This document shows positions 54,207-63,379 of a stretch of DNA of 64,000 nucleotides, one piece after another. Under the pieces are notes generated by a model that saw only the letters and a list, made by a program, of their open reading frames with translations, was not told where the DNA came from and made no database searches. Position 1 is the first letter of the stretch; each line of letters begins with the position of its first letter. The position numbers were made by a program, and so were the translations under genes. This DNA is from Enterococcaceae bacterium (lineage in GTDB: Bacteria; Bacillota; Bacilli; Lactobacillales; Enterococcaceae), in assembly GCA_022649665.1 (NCBI GenBank), contig JALCOL010000012.1, positions 19,287-83,286 of the forward strand, written 5' to 3'.

Positions 54207-54722
54207 TTAAACGAAATCTCTTTTGCGATTTTCTTTTGAATCGCGATACCATTGAAGCGAGATCTCGATGTTTTCATCTAACGTATTGTCGACCGATACA
54301 TACTCATAATAATCTTTGATTTCCGCGATGATCTCGGCCAGCTTATTCTGCGCCTTTTCATCGTTTTGCTTGTCATCATCCAATAGATCATCGATCAGTT
54401 CGGCTGATTCCTGCGTAAAGTAGCTGTCCAGCTGATAGGCGATAAAAAAGACCAGCCGCTCATTCTGCATGATTTCCGGATCGTTTTTTTCTAAATATTT
54501 TTTCAAATTCTCGTAATTTTTGCTTTCCACGCGTGTTCGAACAGCATAAATAAGCGCGACAGTCATCGTGCCCGCGAAAATCAAAAATGGGGCGACCCGC
54601 ACGAGGTCTAGCGATACAAAAATGCCTGCAGCGATCAGCAAGGCCAATGAAACAAAGATGACGTTCCGCTCATAGTTCTTAGACTTTTGATACAACGACA
54701 AAATATACCGATACTCACTCAA
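54207..54722 (-). CDS. two-helix membrane protein, unknown
   Basis: The 171-residue protein has two membrane segments near the N-terminus (VIFVSLALLIAAGIFVSLDL and FLIFAGTMTVALIYAV) and an acidic cytoplasmic tail (IDDLLDDDKQNDEKAQNK). I prefer TTG at 54722, with AAAGGAG upstream, over the open frame to 54755. It is just upstream of the coiled-coil gene with 15 bases between, so they form one unit. I do not recognise the family. Confidence 0.6.
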   Translation of the reverse strand: MSEYRYILSLYQKSKNYERNVIFVSLALLIAAGIFVSLDLVRVAPFLIFAGTMTVALIYAVRTRVESKNYENLKKYLEKNDPEIMQNERLVFFIAYQLDSYFTQESAELIDDLLDDDKQNDEKAQNKLAEIIAEIKDYYEYVSVDNTLDENIEISLQWYRDSKENRKRDFV

Positions 54723-54803
54723 TAATACCCGCTCCTTTTTGATCAATAAAAACAACCTTTTTTAAATATAACATAGTTCATCTTTGAGTGATAGCACAAA
54801 AAA

Positions 54804-54841
54804 AGACCTAAAGACATTGAGGCTTCAACATCTTTAGATCT
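54804..54841. terminator. hairpin after the Cof-type gene
   Basis: AGACCTAAAGA and TCTTTAGATCT arms form a stem with A/T-rich flanks between the Cof-type gene and the two-helix membrane gene. Confidence 0.6.
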
Positions 54842-54889
54842 GGAAATTTTTCCTAGGATTTTTTTGCTGCAGATTCTTGCTGCAGAATC

Positions 54890-55708
54890 TTAACCAATCG
54901 GAAACAGCTGATCCAACGTCACGAGCACGCCGTCCTCATTATTCGACGGACAAACAAAATCGGCCGCTTCTTTCACATCATCCGGTGCATTCTCCATCGC
55001 GTACCCGCTGCCGCAGTATTTCAACATCTCCAGATCATTTCCGCCGTCACCAAACGCAGCACATTGTTCTGGCGCGATCCCCCAGCGCTTCACTAGCCTT
55101 TTTAGACCTGCAGCTTTGTGGCAACCAGGGATGATCAAATCAATCGATCCATGCCCGCTGCTGGTTGGAACTAATGATCCCTTCAATTTCTCGTGAAATA
55201 AATCGCAATAATATGCCGTCTTTTCCGCCGGGACAGTCGGTGCGAATTTCAGGATCTGATCATCGACTTGGGCAAAATCATCGACCCATTTCAGCCGATG
55301 ATAATAGATATTGGTCAGTTCAAAAAATTCTTGGCTCACTGTTCCTCGCTCGCAATACGCACTTTCCAGTCCGCACATCACATTTTTCACTTCAGGATGC
55401 GCTTTGCATAATTCGAGGACCTTTAATATCGCCGCTCTTGACATCTCCGCTGAAAAAACAAGTTCTTCTTTCTCTTTTACAAAAGCCCCATTTTCGGCAA
55501 CGAAACTCAGTTCATCGTAATACCCCGGAAAAAGCGCACGCAGCTGATAATATTGGTTCCCGCTCGCGATCACGAATTGGCATCCTGCCGCTTTCATCCG
55601 CGACAAAGCCGCCTTGAATCTAGCAACATCGTAAGTATAATCGCTGCGCGCAAACGTACCGTCCATATCTGCGGCAACTAGCTTAATATCGTGCGGATTA
55701 AGGTTCAT
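54890..55708 (-). CDS. Cof-type HAD phosphatase
   Basis: The 272-residue protein has HAD motif I (AADMDGTFARSD), motif II (VIASGNQ), a type-C2 cap and motif III/IV (FGDGGNDLEML). Cof enzymes remove phosphate from sugar phosphates and cofactors. GGAGAAATCAGC precedes ATG. It is the last host-type gene before the phage-like element. Confidence 0.88.
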   Translation of the reverse strand: MNLNPHDIKLVAADMDGTFARSDYTYDVARFKAALSRMKAAGCQFVIASGNQYYQLRALFPGYYDELSFVAENGAFVKEKEELVFSAEMSRAAILKVLELCKAHPEVKNVMCGLESAYCERGTVSQEFFELTNIYYHRLKWVDDFAQVDDQILKFAPTVPAEKTAYYCDLFHEKLKGSLVPTSSGHGSIDLIIPGCHKAAGLKRLVKRWGIAPEQCAAFGDGGNDLEMLKYCGSGYAMENAPDDVKEAADFVCPSNNEDGVLVTLDQLFPIG

Positions 55709-55969
55709 GCTGATTTCTCCATTCGGTTATGTTTTCTACATTTTAGGGATAAATCACTTCGCAAGCAAGTTTTGCCTTTCCCTGAGAGCTTGCAGAAATC
55801 AGCATTTTCTAATCTTCTCTGTTTCAACATGTCTTTTTTTGCTCTTTTCGCCTTGAATTCCGCGAACAAGTATCGAAAAAAACCGACAAGAAAGAGAAGA
55901 AAAACCGTATTTTAAAATTTTTATCATCTGCCGCTCAAAAATTAAAAAGAGCCATTTTCTCAAAACAAA

Positions 55970-56005
55970 AAATCTCAAGCGGGCATCACTCTCCGCTTGA
56001 GATTT
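55970..56005. terminator. strong bidirectional hairpin at the element edge
   Basis: AAATCTCAAGCGG and CCGCTTGAGATTT form a 13-bp perfect stem. It ends the leftward transcripts of the phage-like element. The rest of 55709-56092 holds no gene I can support. Confidence 0.8.
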
Positions 56006-56092
56006 GCTGCATTTTATTCCGTTTGAAAGCTCACCAACACTCTTTGATGAAAAACCCCTTTTTTGACGCAATGTTTTCATCGAAACAACTGT

Positions 56093-56494
56093 TTATTCTA
56101 AGACGTCTTCAACTGTCCCATCCCGATAAACTTTGATAAAACCAGCTGATCCAGTGCCGCCTTGTTTTTGCCGTCGCCTTAGACAAGTTAGTTGCATCCT
56201 CCTCCTTGGTCTGAGATTCTGATATATTATAGACTGCTTTTAAAATAAGGTTTGGTTCATCTCCATTCAGTTTGATGTCTCTCACAATCGTTACAAGGTC
56301 TTTAAGATACACCGTATTATCAGCAATTTCTCTAAGGACTTTACTTTGTTTAACAACTTCTAAATCCGCTTGATAAGCGGCAGCTGTCTTCTGAGCTTCA
56401 ATTTTTTTATTCGATCAAAGCTATCTCGAAGGATGTTTGCACTATTCATTGAGCTTTGGAGTATTTTTTGATAATCTGACCTGTCAATATCCAT
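56093..56494 (-). pseudogene. phage-element protein of about 130 residues with one or two frameshifts
   Basis: An ATG at 56494 (GGAGAGG before it) starts MDIDRSDYQKILQSSMNSAN and shifts frame in the seven-T run at 56402-56408; with eight bases there it continues IEAQKTAAAYQADLEVVKQ into MYLKDLVTIVRDIKLNGDE. A second shift near 56155 could lead to a C-terminus GFIKVYRDGTVEDVLE ending at 56093. The family is not recognised. Its start overlaps the preceding gene by 11 bases. Confidence 0.55.
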
Positions 56495-56891
56495 CTCTTA
56501 ACCTCTCCATATACTTTTCTAGCTTTCTAAAGTTCTTAGGGTAGTCATTAGATCCACTGCTAACCCTAACCCCTGTGATATCCTCAATCTTTTCAGTTTC
56601 ATCCGCCAGGCGATCAGTTTCTTCTTTTGAATGAGTTGAGAGCAATATTTCCCACTGTGTTCCATCTATAACATCAGGATCGAAGTACTCGGCATCCCAC
56701 TTTTTAATAATCTTCTCAATGTCAGCCAGCACTTCATCAAAGTAATCCACAGGCTTAGACTTTGTTTCCGGTTCTTTCATCCAGTGACGCAGGGAAAGCT
56801 TCGTTTCGATCTCCCCTCGTTCCAAGTATATAGTTTCATGCCCTCCAAAATAACCGCCAATTGAATAAAAAATATAATTCACTTGACCCAT
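56484..56891 (-). CDS. unknown 135-residue protein of the phage-like element
   Basis: The start at 56891 has GAAGGTGATGAC in front; a longer frame to 56960 has no ribosome site. The protein is acidic and begins MGQVNYIFYSIGGYFGG, with a helical C-terminus. It forms a run with the small gene before it and the broken gene after it. No family is recognised; small accessory genes at this place in satellites often act in phage interference or immunity. Confidence 0.5.
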   Translation of the reverse strand: MGQVNYIFYSIGGYFGGHETIYLERGEIETKLSLRHWMKEPETKSKPVDYFDEVLADIEKIIKKWDAEYFDPDVIDGTQWEILLSTHSKEETDRLADETEKIEDITGVRVSSGSNDYPKNFRKLEKYMERLRDGY

Positions 56892-56895
56892 GTCA

Positions 56896-57072
56896 TCACC
56901 TTCTTTTTTCAAGTATATCAAAAAAGCCCACCCTAAAGACGGACTTTCTAATTTGTTCAATTACAGACACATTCATAGTCTTCTCACAGTCATCAAATCT
57001 GGTAACCTCATATTCGACTGTTTGACCTTTCCACTTAATTTTCGTTATTTTTGCAACTAATTTATTTCTCAA
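56896..57072 (-). CDS. small unknown protein, 58 residues
   Basis: The frame VAKITKIKWKGQTVEYEV, CEKTMNVSVIEQ, ILEKRR looks coding. I propose TTG at 57072, overlapping the stop of the previous broken frame; there is no clear ribosome site, so it would depend on coupling. A longer frame to 57141 is an artefact of the overlap. Confidence 0.4.
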   Translation of the reverse strand: MRNKLVAKITKIKWKGQTVEYEVTRFDDCEKTMNVSVIEQIRKSVFRVGFFDILEKRR

Positions 57073-57250
57073 ATTTATATTCTGAAACGATCTGGCGCAT
57101 TTTATCCTTAAAAAGCTCACTTTCATCTGGTTCAATTTCAAGTGTCTCTTTTTTTCTTTTCTGGTGCAATCTCTTTAATCCGGCGTATTGCTAAGGGATT
57201 GTTTTCAAAGAGACAGACCTTTAGACAGACCTCGCCTGTTTTTGACAAAA
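57062..57250 (-). pseudogene. small phage-element gene, frameshifted
   Basis: A frame containing FENNPLAIRRIKEIAPEKK shifts at the seven-A run at about 57149-57155 and goes on in another frame as ETLEIEPDESELFKDKMRQ to a stop at 57062. Removing one A joins them into about 62 residues. The start is unclear (TTG 57250 has no ribosome site). Function unknown. Confidence 0.4.
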
Positions 57251-57251
57251 G

Positions 57252-57292
57252 AAAAAAGCTAGAAACCCCATCTCACAAGGTTTCTAGCTTAT
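57252..57292 (-). terminator. terminator upstream of the small-gene run
   Basis: AGCTAGAAACC and GGTTTCTAGCT arms with T-rich tail on the minus strand end a transcript coming from the zinc-ribbon gene. The gap 57293-57449 shows nothing else. Confidence 0.75.
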
Positions 57293-57449
57293 AAATAGGT
57301 TCTTACCCCACAGACCCTTCCATTTAACGATTTTCTATCTAAATACGCACAAATACTGTTATATCAATAAAAAATCTCTAAAAGTTATCTTCTAAAATTC
57401 GTATATTCTCAACTATTTTTACAAATAGATAGTTTTTAGATAGCTTTTT

Positions 57450-57803
57450 TTAGCTGGGGGCAACATTAAAATAACTTTTACAATTGGAACAAACCTTATT
57501 TCCCTGACGAGTCATAGCTCTACTTGAATTTGTCAGATGAACTAATTGACGATTTGAATCCCAACATTTTACACAATACGGTTCTTTGTCATTTTGTAAA
57601 AAGTAAGCGTCATTTTTAAAGGTTAATTGATGTGAAATTTCATCCAATCTTTCAATTTCCTCTAGTTTCAATCTTAACTCTCTGTTTTCGTCTAATATAG
57701 CATAGGCTTGTTGTTGTAATTCCATAAGCATTCCAACTGCTTCTGCATTGTTGACACCAATAAGAATCTCTTTTAATGGAGATATATTATCTAAAACTCC
57801 CAT
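57450..57803 (-). CDS. leucine-zipper plus zinc-ribbon protein, unknown
   Basis: The 117-residue protein has an N-terminal heptad-like helix (LQQQAYAILDENRELRLKLEE) and a C-terminal zinc ribbon with two CxxC pairs (YCVKCWD and VCSNCKSYF). AAAAAGGAG precedes ATG. Similar small proteins occur in mobile elements; a DNA- or RNA-binding role is likely. The gene has its own upstream terminator-promoter region. Confidence 0.6.
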   Translation of the reverse strand: MGVLDNISPLKEILIGVNNAEAVGMLMELQQQAYAILDENRELRLKLEEIERLDEISHQLTFKNDAYFLQNDKEPYCVKCWDSNRQLVHLTNSSRAMTRQGNKVCSNCKSYFNVAPS

Positions 57804-57833
57804 TCTAACACTCCTTTTTCATTTCATTATAGC

Positions 57834-57861
57834 AAAAAAACACGCCCATAAAGGACGTGCC
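57834..57861 (-). terminator. terminator before the zinc-ribbon gene
   Basis: CACGTCC and GGGCGTG arms are followed on the minus strand by seven Ts. TATAAT (about 57827-57832) follows at once and may be the -10 box of the zinc-ribbon gene. Confidence 0.7.
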
Positions 57862-57981
57862 CATTAAAATTATCAAACGAATTTAAAACAATTCGTGACC
57901 ACTCATTAACTACTGTCAACAATGGTTCACCTTATGAAAAACAATTTTTGAACTAAAACTAATTTCTGCATTCCCTCTAGC

Positions 57982-58142
57982 AAAAAAAGCATAGCCCCGA
58001 CAGTTGTCGGTTTTGAACGTTCTTAATCTATCATCTTTCCTAGTCCAGCATGTTTGCAACCACACCTACAATTTTCAGTCCAACAATAGATTTCGACTAG
58101 CTAAGTCTTGCAAAATTCAGGCAGCCAACCCCTTCGTTTACT
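57982..58142 (-). ncRNA. candidate small RNA in the phage-like element
   Basis: A separate promoter reads this stretch on the minus strand. It contains no open frame of note but ends in the palindrome CCGACAGTTGTCGG (57997-58010) followed after 8 bases by seven Ts. The length would be about 160 bases. It lies just after the last head gene. Confidence 0.35.
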
Positions 58143-58148
58143 ACTTAT

Positions 58149-58177
58149 ATTATACTAAATTCCAGCATCGTTTACAA
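58149..58177 (-). promoter_or_regulatory. promoter after the head-gene cluster
   Basis: TTGTAA (58172-58177) and TATAAT (58149-58154) are 17 bases apart on the minus strand; this is one of the best promoter matches of the window and lies just after the head-closure stop. Confidence 0.65.
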
Positions 58178-58186
58178 CTGTAATCT

Positions 58187-58519
58187 TTATTGTTTTTGCT
58201 TTACTAACAAGACCATATACTCTTTAAAAGCTGTATCAGGATTGACTTTTACCACATTATATTTGTTACCTTGCCATCCAATAATCATCTTGGTGGATAT
58301 GGTTTGTTTTTGATCTTGCCGAATAACTATTTCCAAAGTGTCATCATACGTTGTTCCAGCCATTTCTTTTACATCTTTGATATTTTGTGTGCGTATTTTA
58401 GCCCAGCAACTAAAAATAATTGTTTCAACATCTTCACCAGGCATTGGCCCTGGTTTAGGCTTTACTGTGATTACATCTATTCGTTCGTTTAATTCATTTA
58501 CATTTTTAATGATCGGCAT
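58187..58519 (-). CDS. phage head-closure/head-tail joining protein
   Basis: The 110-residue protein has the size, place and beta-rich text (ELNERIDVITVKPKPGPMPGE, IIFSCWAKIRTQ) of the SPP1 gp16/HK97 head-closure family that seals the connector after packaging. It overlaps the connector gene and is the last head gene; no tail-terminator or tail-tube gene follows it. Confidence 0.75.
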   Translation of the reverse strand: MPIIKNVNELNERIDVITVKPKPGPMPGEDVETIIFSCWAKIRTQNIKDVKEMAGTTYDDTLEIVIRQDQKQTISTKMIIGWQGNKYNVVKVNPDTAFKEYMVLLVKQKQ

Positions 58520-58791
58520 AATATAGCCCCCCTCATTTGCTGGATCAGGGCTTGTACCGTTACTGGCATACGGTCACTGTTTGGCGTGTCCCTTGTCTCA
58601 TACCAATGTTGAGTAAGTAACGACACTGACCAATCAAACTGCTGGTAAGCTTCTATGACGCCTTCTTCTGCTTTTGAATCAATGGCGCTGATAACGTATT
58701 GTGCAGCAGTATCTAGTAATTGCTGCAATAAATCGTCATCAAAATTATGGTCTATCCGTAAGCTATTTTTTAAGTCTTCTATTTTTACCAC
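58498..58791 (-). CDS. phage head-tail connector (HK97 gp6-like)
   Basis: The 97-residue protein starts VKIEDLKNSLRIDHNFDDDLLQQLLDTAAQYV, the usual N-terminus of gp6/gp15-type DNA-packaging connectors that bind below the portal. GTG start behind GGAGGGATC. Confidence 0.85.
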   Translation of the reverse strand: MVKIEDLKNSLRIDHNFDDDLLQQLLDTAAQYVISAIDSKAEEGVIEAYQQFDWSVSLLTQHWYETRDTPNSDRMPVTVQALIQQMRGAILCRSLKM

Positions 58792-58843
58792 TTGATCCCT
58801 CCTAATTAAAAAGGCAGCGGATTAACCGCCGCCCATTATTTTT

Positions 58844-60362
58844 TTAACCTTGTGTCGCTGGCGTAAACTCAATATACACTGAAGCATTTTCATCAATTTT
58901 CTTGTAGTCGTTGCGAACGATCACTGCAAGCCCTTGTGAGTAGTAATCGAATTTTTCCCATTGAGTCGTTACTTGATTTCTACGAGCAACAAAGATAGAT
59001 TGTGCAATATCCCCCATAATCATAGGGAATGTTCCAGCTTTAGGATTGGCAAACAATGTATCTGCAATCAATACTACTGGCATACCGGACAATGATTTAC
59101 CACTAGGCGCTGTCACATCGGGTTGTAAAATGTAACGTCCATCTGAATCTTTCAATGTATCTAGGTGGTTATATCCGCTTTGGTTTAGAATTACCATTTT
59201 ATTTAATGCTGGGTCTAATGCCACATTGTATAGTTGTTTCAAATCGTCCAACGTAGCAGCCGTTTTCTTGGTGAATGTTTTCAACAAATCCACGATATGC
59301 TTATTGTCGGTATTTTCAACCAATTTCGCTAACTGATCTTTGACTTCTTGAACGATATTTACTGCTGAATCTTCCACAACTTCATTAGACAAGGCAATCT
59401 TTCCAGCTCTTGTTTCGGCTTTATATTCCACTTGTGTGAACATTTCAGCGTCAATATCGTCAATTTCTGCTAGTTCAGCTTTTGTCGCTAACACTGCTTG
59501 TTGATTAGTAGCCACTGGATACTTTCCTTGTCCGTTAGACACTGTTTTCACTGTTGCATATTGAGCTAAGTTATAATTTGAACGTTTCAAATCAAAGACT
59601 TCACCAATGACTTCTTCTGGAACAACTGCCGCTGCATTTACAGTAGCGACTCCTTCACGAACTTCTCCTTGTGAACGGATATATTCTTCATACCCACGCA
59701 TTTCTGTTTTCTCGTTATCGATTAAAGTTTTTTCCATGTTATTACTCTCCTTTTGTGCTTTAGAAGTGGATTCTAAGCTATTGTTTGTTTGTTTTGCTTG
59801 GTTATTACTCATAAACGTTTCATAGGAACGCTTATTAACTTGGACATTTGATGAATCATAAGCAGGAACGGTCACAACACTGATTTCATTTAAGGCTTTC
59901 ATTTTATCAATGGATCGGACTACCTCGCCATCTTCTTTTTTGTCGAAGGAATCGATCCCTAACACAAAACCAAAACTCATTGAGTCCAACAATTTTTTTT
60001 GATACATTCTCATACACATCATTGGCATAGCTCGTATCGTTTAAAGTCGCTTCAAAATGTAAACCAACATCATCAATGTTTAATTTTAACGTGCCTGCTT
60101 TAACGCTTGCTAAAGGCTTGCTATAATCATGGTTCTGCAATAAGAACACATTTGATAAATCCACCTCTTTCAAGGCTTCTGGTGTAATTACTTCTACAAA
60201 ACCACCTAAATCTTTTGACGGATGGTCAAACTTCAAAGCATAGCCTGAAATAGTTTTACCGTCTGTTGGTTCGGCTTCATTTTCTTTCTCCACTTTTGGG
60301 GAATCGGCTGTTAGCTCAGCTTCTTCTGTCAGCCGTTTTTCCTTTTCTTCTTCATTATTCAA
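58844..60362 (-). pseudogene. HK97-type prohead protease fused to major capsid protein, frameshifted
   Basis: The frame 59907-60362 holds the N-terminal half of the protease (ISGYALKFDHPSKDLGGF, VFLLQNHDYSKPLASV with the catalytic His) and the frame 58844-60028 the protease end (LLDSMSFGFVLGIDSFDKK) running on into an HK97-fold capsid protein (VATVNAAAVVPEEV to TPATQG). One extra A in the run of eight at 59993-60000 separates them; seven As would give VSKKLLDSMSFG. Total about 500 residues. The start is TTG with AGGAG, overlapping the portal. Protease-capsid fusions exist in such phages; the shift may be an assembly error, a regulated slip or real loss. Confidence 0.8.
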
Positions 60363-61530
60363 CTGGTGTAACTCCTTCCTGTTCTTTTAATTGATATTTC
60401 TCCAACGTATCTAAATACGTAAAGTTCAAACTTGCTAGTAAACGATCTCCGCCATCCATTGGGGGTAGCCCCATTTTCGACCGCCCTTCATTAATTGTGA
60501 GTAGCGACCCTTTGACCTGCTCCAACACATTTTTAACTTTCGTTTCGGGGTCAGTCTCTAGCAACTGATCGGAATTAAAACGGATATTGGTTTCAAGTTT
60601 CGTATCCAATTCACTCACAAACACATTAAAGTAATGAATTAGCGTGCTTTGTATATACTGCAAGTTACTTTGAACCGTGCTAGAGTGTTCATTTTCAACG
60701 CCTAAACGCTCAATCGGTACACCAAACGCTTTAGCAATTTGTTTCGTTGTCCAATCACTCGAATTAACCAACTTCAAAACATCTGTGTTTACTTCTAAAG
60801 ATTTATAATCCATCGTTTCATCAAGAATGATCGTCCTAAGTGCATTGTCACCGCTGCTTGATCCATTGGCTTCCTCAAATTTTTCCCGAATCGCATTTTT
60901 AGCCGATCCGTCTAAGTCTGATTTATGGACTTTTAAAATTCCCGAACCACTGACACCACGGGTAAAGAAATTGTGCAGCGTTCGATTGCCAGCTTGCTGA
61001 ATCTTCATTTCATCACGTAGCGCATACAGTGGAGGCAATCCTGTCAATCCATCTTGAGTAAAACACTTGAAGTGTAAAATATCTCTAGACTTCACACGTC
61101 TTTTTTTATCACCAATCTGATAAGACAACGTGCCATTATCTAATTGAGTAACCGTTACACTTGAGTTAGGTAATAAGTGAAGCTCTTCTACCTTTTCACC
61201 GTTACGCTTGATTTCTGCAAAGCTATTACCGTTTAACAGCATATTGACTGCTAAAGCAAATTTGAAATGCCAACCGTCCATTTCTGAATTAGGTTTCTCG
61301 TTTAGTACCTTCACCAGTGCATTATCTGCTTGTGGCATATTGTTTTTGACTAATTGAATCGGACTAGAAGCAATATCACTGGCAATGATTCGGATAGCTG
61401 CAAACACATCACTATTTCTTAATGCACGAACGCTTGTAAAACTGGTGGTGTAATCATCCGATTGGATTGCTACCACATGATCCAAGAAAGGATCTCCCGT
61501 TGTATTTTGTCTCGCTTTAAAAAATGCCAT
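60355..61530 (-). CDS. HK97-family portal protein
   Basis: The 391-residue protein shows portal text: VFAAIRIIASDIASSPIQLVK, FKFALAVNMLLNGNSFAEI, DILHFKCFTQDG, the helical KAFGVPIERLG. It forms the ring through which DNA enters the head. Placed between DUF1056-like and protease genes as in siphophages. AGGGAGG precedes ATG. Confidence 0.92.
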   Translation of the reverse strand: MAFFKARQNTTGDPFLDHVVAIQSDDYTTSFTSVRALRNSDVFAAIRIIASDIASSPIQLVKNNMPQADNALVKVLNEKPNSEMDGWHFKFALAVNMLLNGNSFAEIKRNGEKVEELHLLPNSSVTVTQLDNGTLSYQIGDKKRRVKSRDILHFKCFTQDGLTGLPPLYALRDEMKIQQAGNRTLHNFFTRGVSGSGILKVHKSDLDGSAKNAIREKFEEANGSSSGDNALRTIILDETMDYKSLEVNTDVLKLVNSSDWTTKQIAKAFGVPIERLGVENEHSSTVQSNLQYIQSTLIHYFNVFVSELDTKLETNIRFNSDQLLETDPETKVKNVLEQVKGSLLTINEGRSKMGLPPMDGGDRLLASLNFTYLDTLEKYQLKEQEGVTPVE

Positions 61531-61533
61531 CTT

Positions 61534-61719
61534 TTAACCTCCCTTCTGTCCTGTATTTAGCATGACCGCTATCCCAATAAGCACTACGCCCAGCGCTAAC
61601 AAGCCATAATAGACATTTGTTAGTAAGGTGATTGCAACCAATACACACACCAATCCAAGAAGTAAAAGAACGGTATGAATGTAATTAGAAAGAAAATTCT
61701 TCACTTGTATAAAATTCAT
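61534..61719 (-). CDS. DUF1056-like small membrane protein
   Basis: The 61-residue protein has two membrane segments (VLLLLGLVCVLVAITLL and YYGLLALGVVLIGIAVML). It starts at 61719 inside the end of terL and sits between terL and portal, the fixed place of DUF1056 proteins in Lactobacillales phages. Function unknown. Confidence 0.7.
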   Translation of the reverse strand: MNFIQVKNFLSNYIHTVLLLLGLVCVLVAITLLTNVYYGLLALGVVLIGIAVMLNTGQKGG

Positions 61720-63379
61720 TGTCTGCTTTCGCTCCTTCCGTTGTGGTGAAGTAATCCATTGCAAACACATAGGCATTGATGAGTGCAGCTATTGGATCAA
61801 TCTTGTTACTGTTCTTCGATTTATTAATCTGAATGCCATTGTTATCCTCTTTGATAATGGCGTTGTTGACCGCATGAGTGAGAATCGTATTCTTCTTATG
61901 AATCACGTTGCCCTCATAGACCTGTTCTCTGAAAGTTCGACTAGGTGTGTTAAGGCTAATGGTACCCTGGCGTACTTCTAACATTGGGTAGTTGGCTTTT
62001 TCAGCTTTACTGATAAGCGAATTAGCGTTATACGGGTCATAACAAATCCCCATACATTCCAAATCATTTTCTTGAATCAAATCTTGAATAAACTGAAATA
62101 CTTGGTCATAGTCCACAATCCCACTGTCTAATTGAGTAATGGAACACTCACCAGCCTTTTCTAATTCTCGATAAGGCAAACCGTCACGTTTTTCTTTATC
62201 TTGAAGTCCATACTTGGTGGCTACAAAGCTATGAGAATCACAATAAAGCTTGCCATTATCTAGCGGCACAATCCAAGAAACACTGGTTAAGTCGTCTGTT
62301 TTAGATAAATCCACTCCGATATAAACGGGCTTACCTGTAATATCTTCGTTGCTTACTTCGGTTGCTTGCCAGTCCTCGGCACTCATATAGCTGTCTTCAC
62401 TGGCTTGTCGCCATAAGTTGAATGATTTAACCAGCACAGCATTTAGATTGTTCTGCTTCAATGCCAAGTCCACATCATCTTGAATGGTTGGGATCATTAC
62501 TTTCTTGATTTCTTCGCTTTCAAAAATCGGGTTCGCTTTGATCCATTTTTCTTGGTCGTGAATTTCTTCGGGATCATCTAATTCCCATATCGCTATAAAG
62601 TACCTGTCAGCTTGTTCTTCGCCTTTTAGCACACGATCTAACAACAAGTATTCCGCGAACATAGGAACATTCAAATCAAGTCCAGCGGTACTAATAACAC
62701 ACAATAAGCCGTTCTTTTGTTGGGTCATTCCTGACTTAATGACGTTGTACGTTTTACGAGTTTTTGCTTCGTGCCACTCGTCAAGAATTGCGGTTGTTGG
62801 TGCAAACCCATCTAGCGTGCTGGTTTCACTAGCCAGTGCCATAGCGAACGAATTAGAGGGCAAGTGCTGAATCTTAGAGTTCATAATTTTCAGTTGTGGT
62901 CTTAAAAACTTACTAGACTTGACCACGTTTCTAAGTGAATTAGACAGCATATCATAGCCCAATTTAGCTTGTTTCAAAGCGTTACTTACAAACAAAACTT
63001 GTCTACCTTCTGCCGGCTCCTGTTCCATAATCAGCGCATTGGCTGCCATACTGCTCGCCATATACGTTTTTGAATTTTTACGACTCATACTGATAAACGC
63101 CCGATTAAATCGCCGGTAATTTCCATCTTTGGTTCGCCATCCATACAAACTACCAATAATAAATTTTTGGAACCCTAGCATTTTGATTCGCTTACCATCC
63201 GTAGAAGGCAATAATCCAACAAATTTGATTGCTTTATCAGCTTCTTTTTCATCAAACACATAAGGAAAGCTATCTGACTTAGAACGCTCTAAATCGCTTA
63301 TATGGCGCTTACAAGCTTGGACGATTTTCTTAGGTGTAATTAATTCGCCTGATAGGACTTTTTGAATATATTCATTCAT
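61685..63379 (-). CDS. terL: large terminase subunit
   Basis: The 564-residue protein has the ATPase part with an adapted Walker A region (AFISMSRKNSKTYMASSM), Walker B-like ILDEWHEAK and a C-terminal nuclease with acidic residues in GVDLSKTDDLTS and CYDPYNA. It cuts and pumps DNA into the head. ATG overlaps the terS stop (ATGA). Confidence 0.92.
   Translation of the reverse strand: MNEYIQKVLSGELITPKKIVQACKRHISDLERSKSDSFPYVFDEKEADKAIKFVGLLPSTDGKRIKMLGFQKFIIGSLYGWRTKDGNYRRFNRAFISMSRKNSKTYMASSMAANALIMEQEPAEGRQVLFVSNALKQAKLGYDMLSNSLRNVVKSSKFLRPQLKIMNSKIQHLPSNSFAMALASETSTLDGFAPTTAILDEWHEAKTRKTYNVIKSGMTQQKNGLLCVISTAGLDLNVPMFAEYLLLDRVLKGEEQADRYFIAIWELDDPEEIHDQEKWIKANPIFESEEIKKVMIPTIQDDVDLALKQNNLNAVLVKSFNLWRQASEDSYMSAEDWQATEVSNEDITGKPVYIGVDLSKTDDLTSVSWIVPLDNGKLYCDSHSFVATKYGLQDKEKRDGLPYRELEKAGECSITQLDSGIVDYDQVFQFIQDLIQENDLECMGICYDPYNANSLISKAEKANYPMLEVRQGTISLNTPSRTFREQVYEGNVIHKKNTILTHAVNNAIIKEDNNGIQINKSKNSNKIDPIAALINAYVFAMDYFTTTEGAKADNEFYTSEEFSF

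Noticed and set aside
55799..56080. 93-residue open frame on the minus strand right of the Cof-type gene
   Set aside because: It runs through a strong terminator hairpin at 55970-56005, has no ribosome site and has low-complexity Phe/Lys/Arg text.
57213..57233. Short direct duplication of GACAGACCT as a possible att core
   Set aside because: It is only nine bases, both copies are side by side, and there is no integrase near to support an attachment site.
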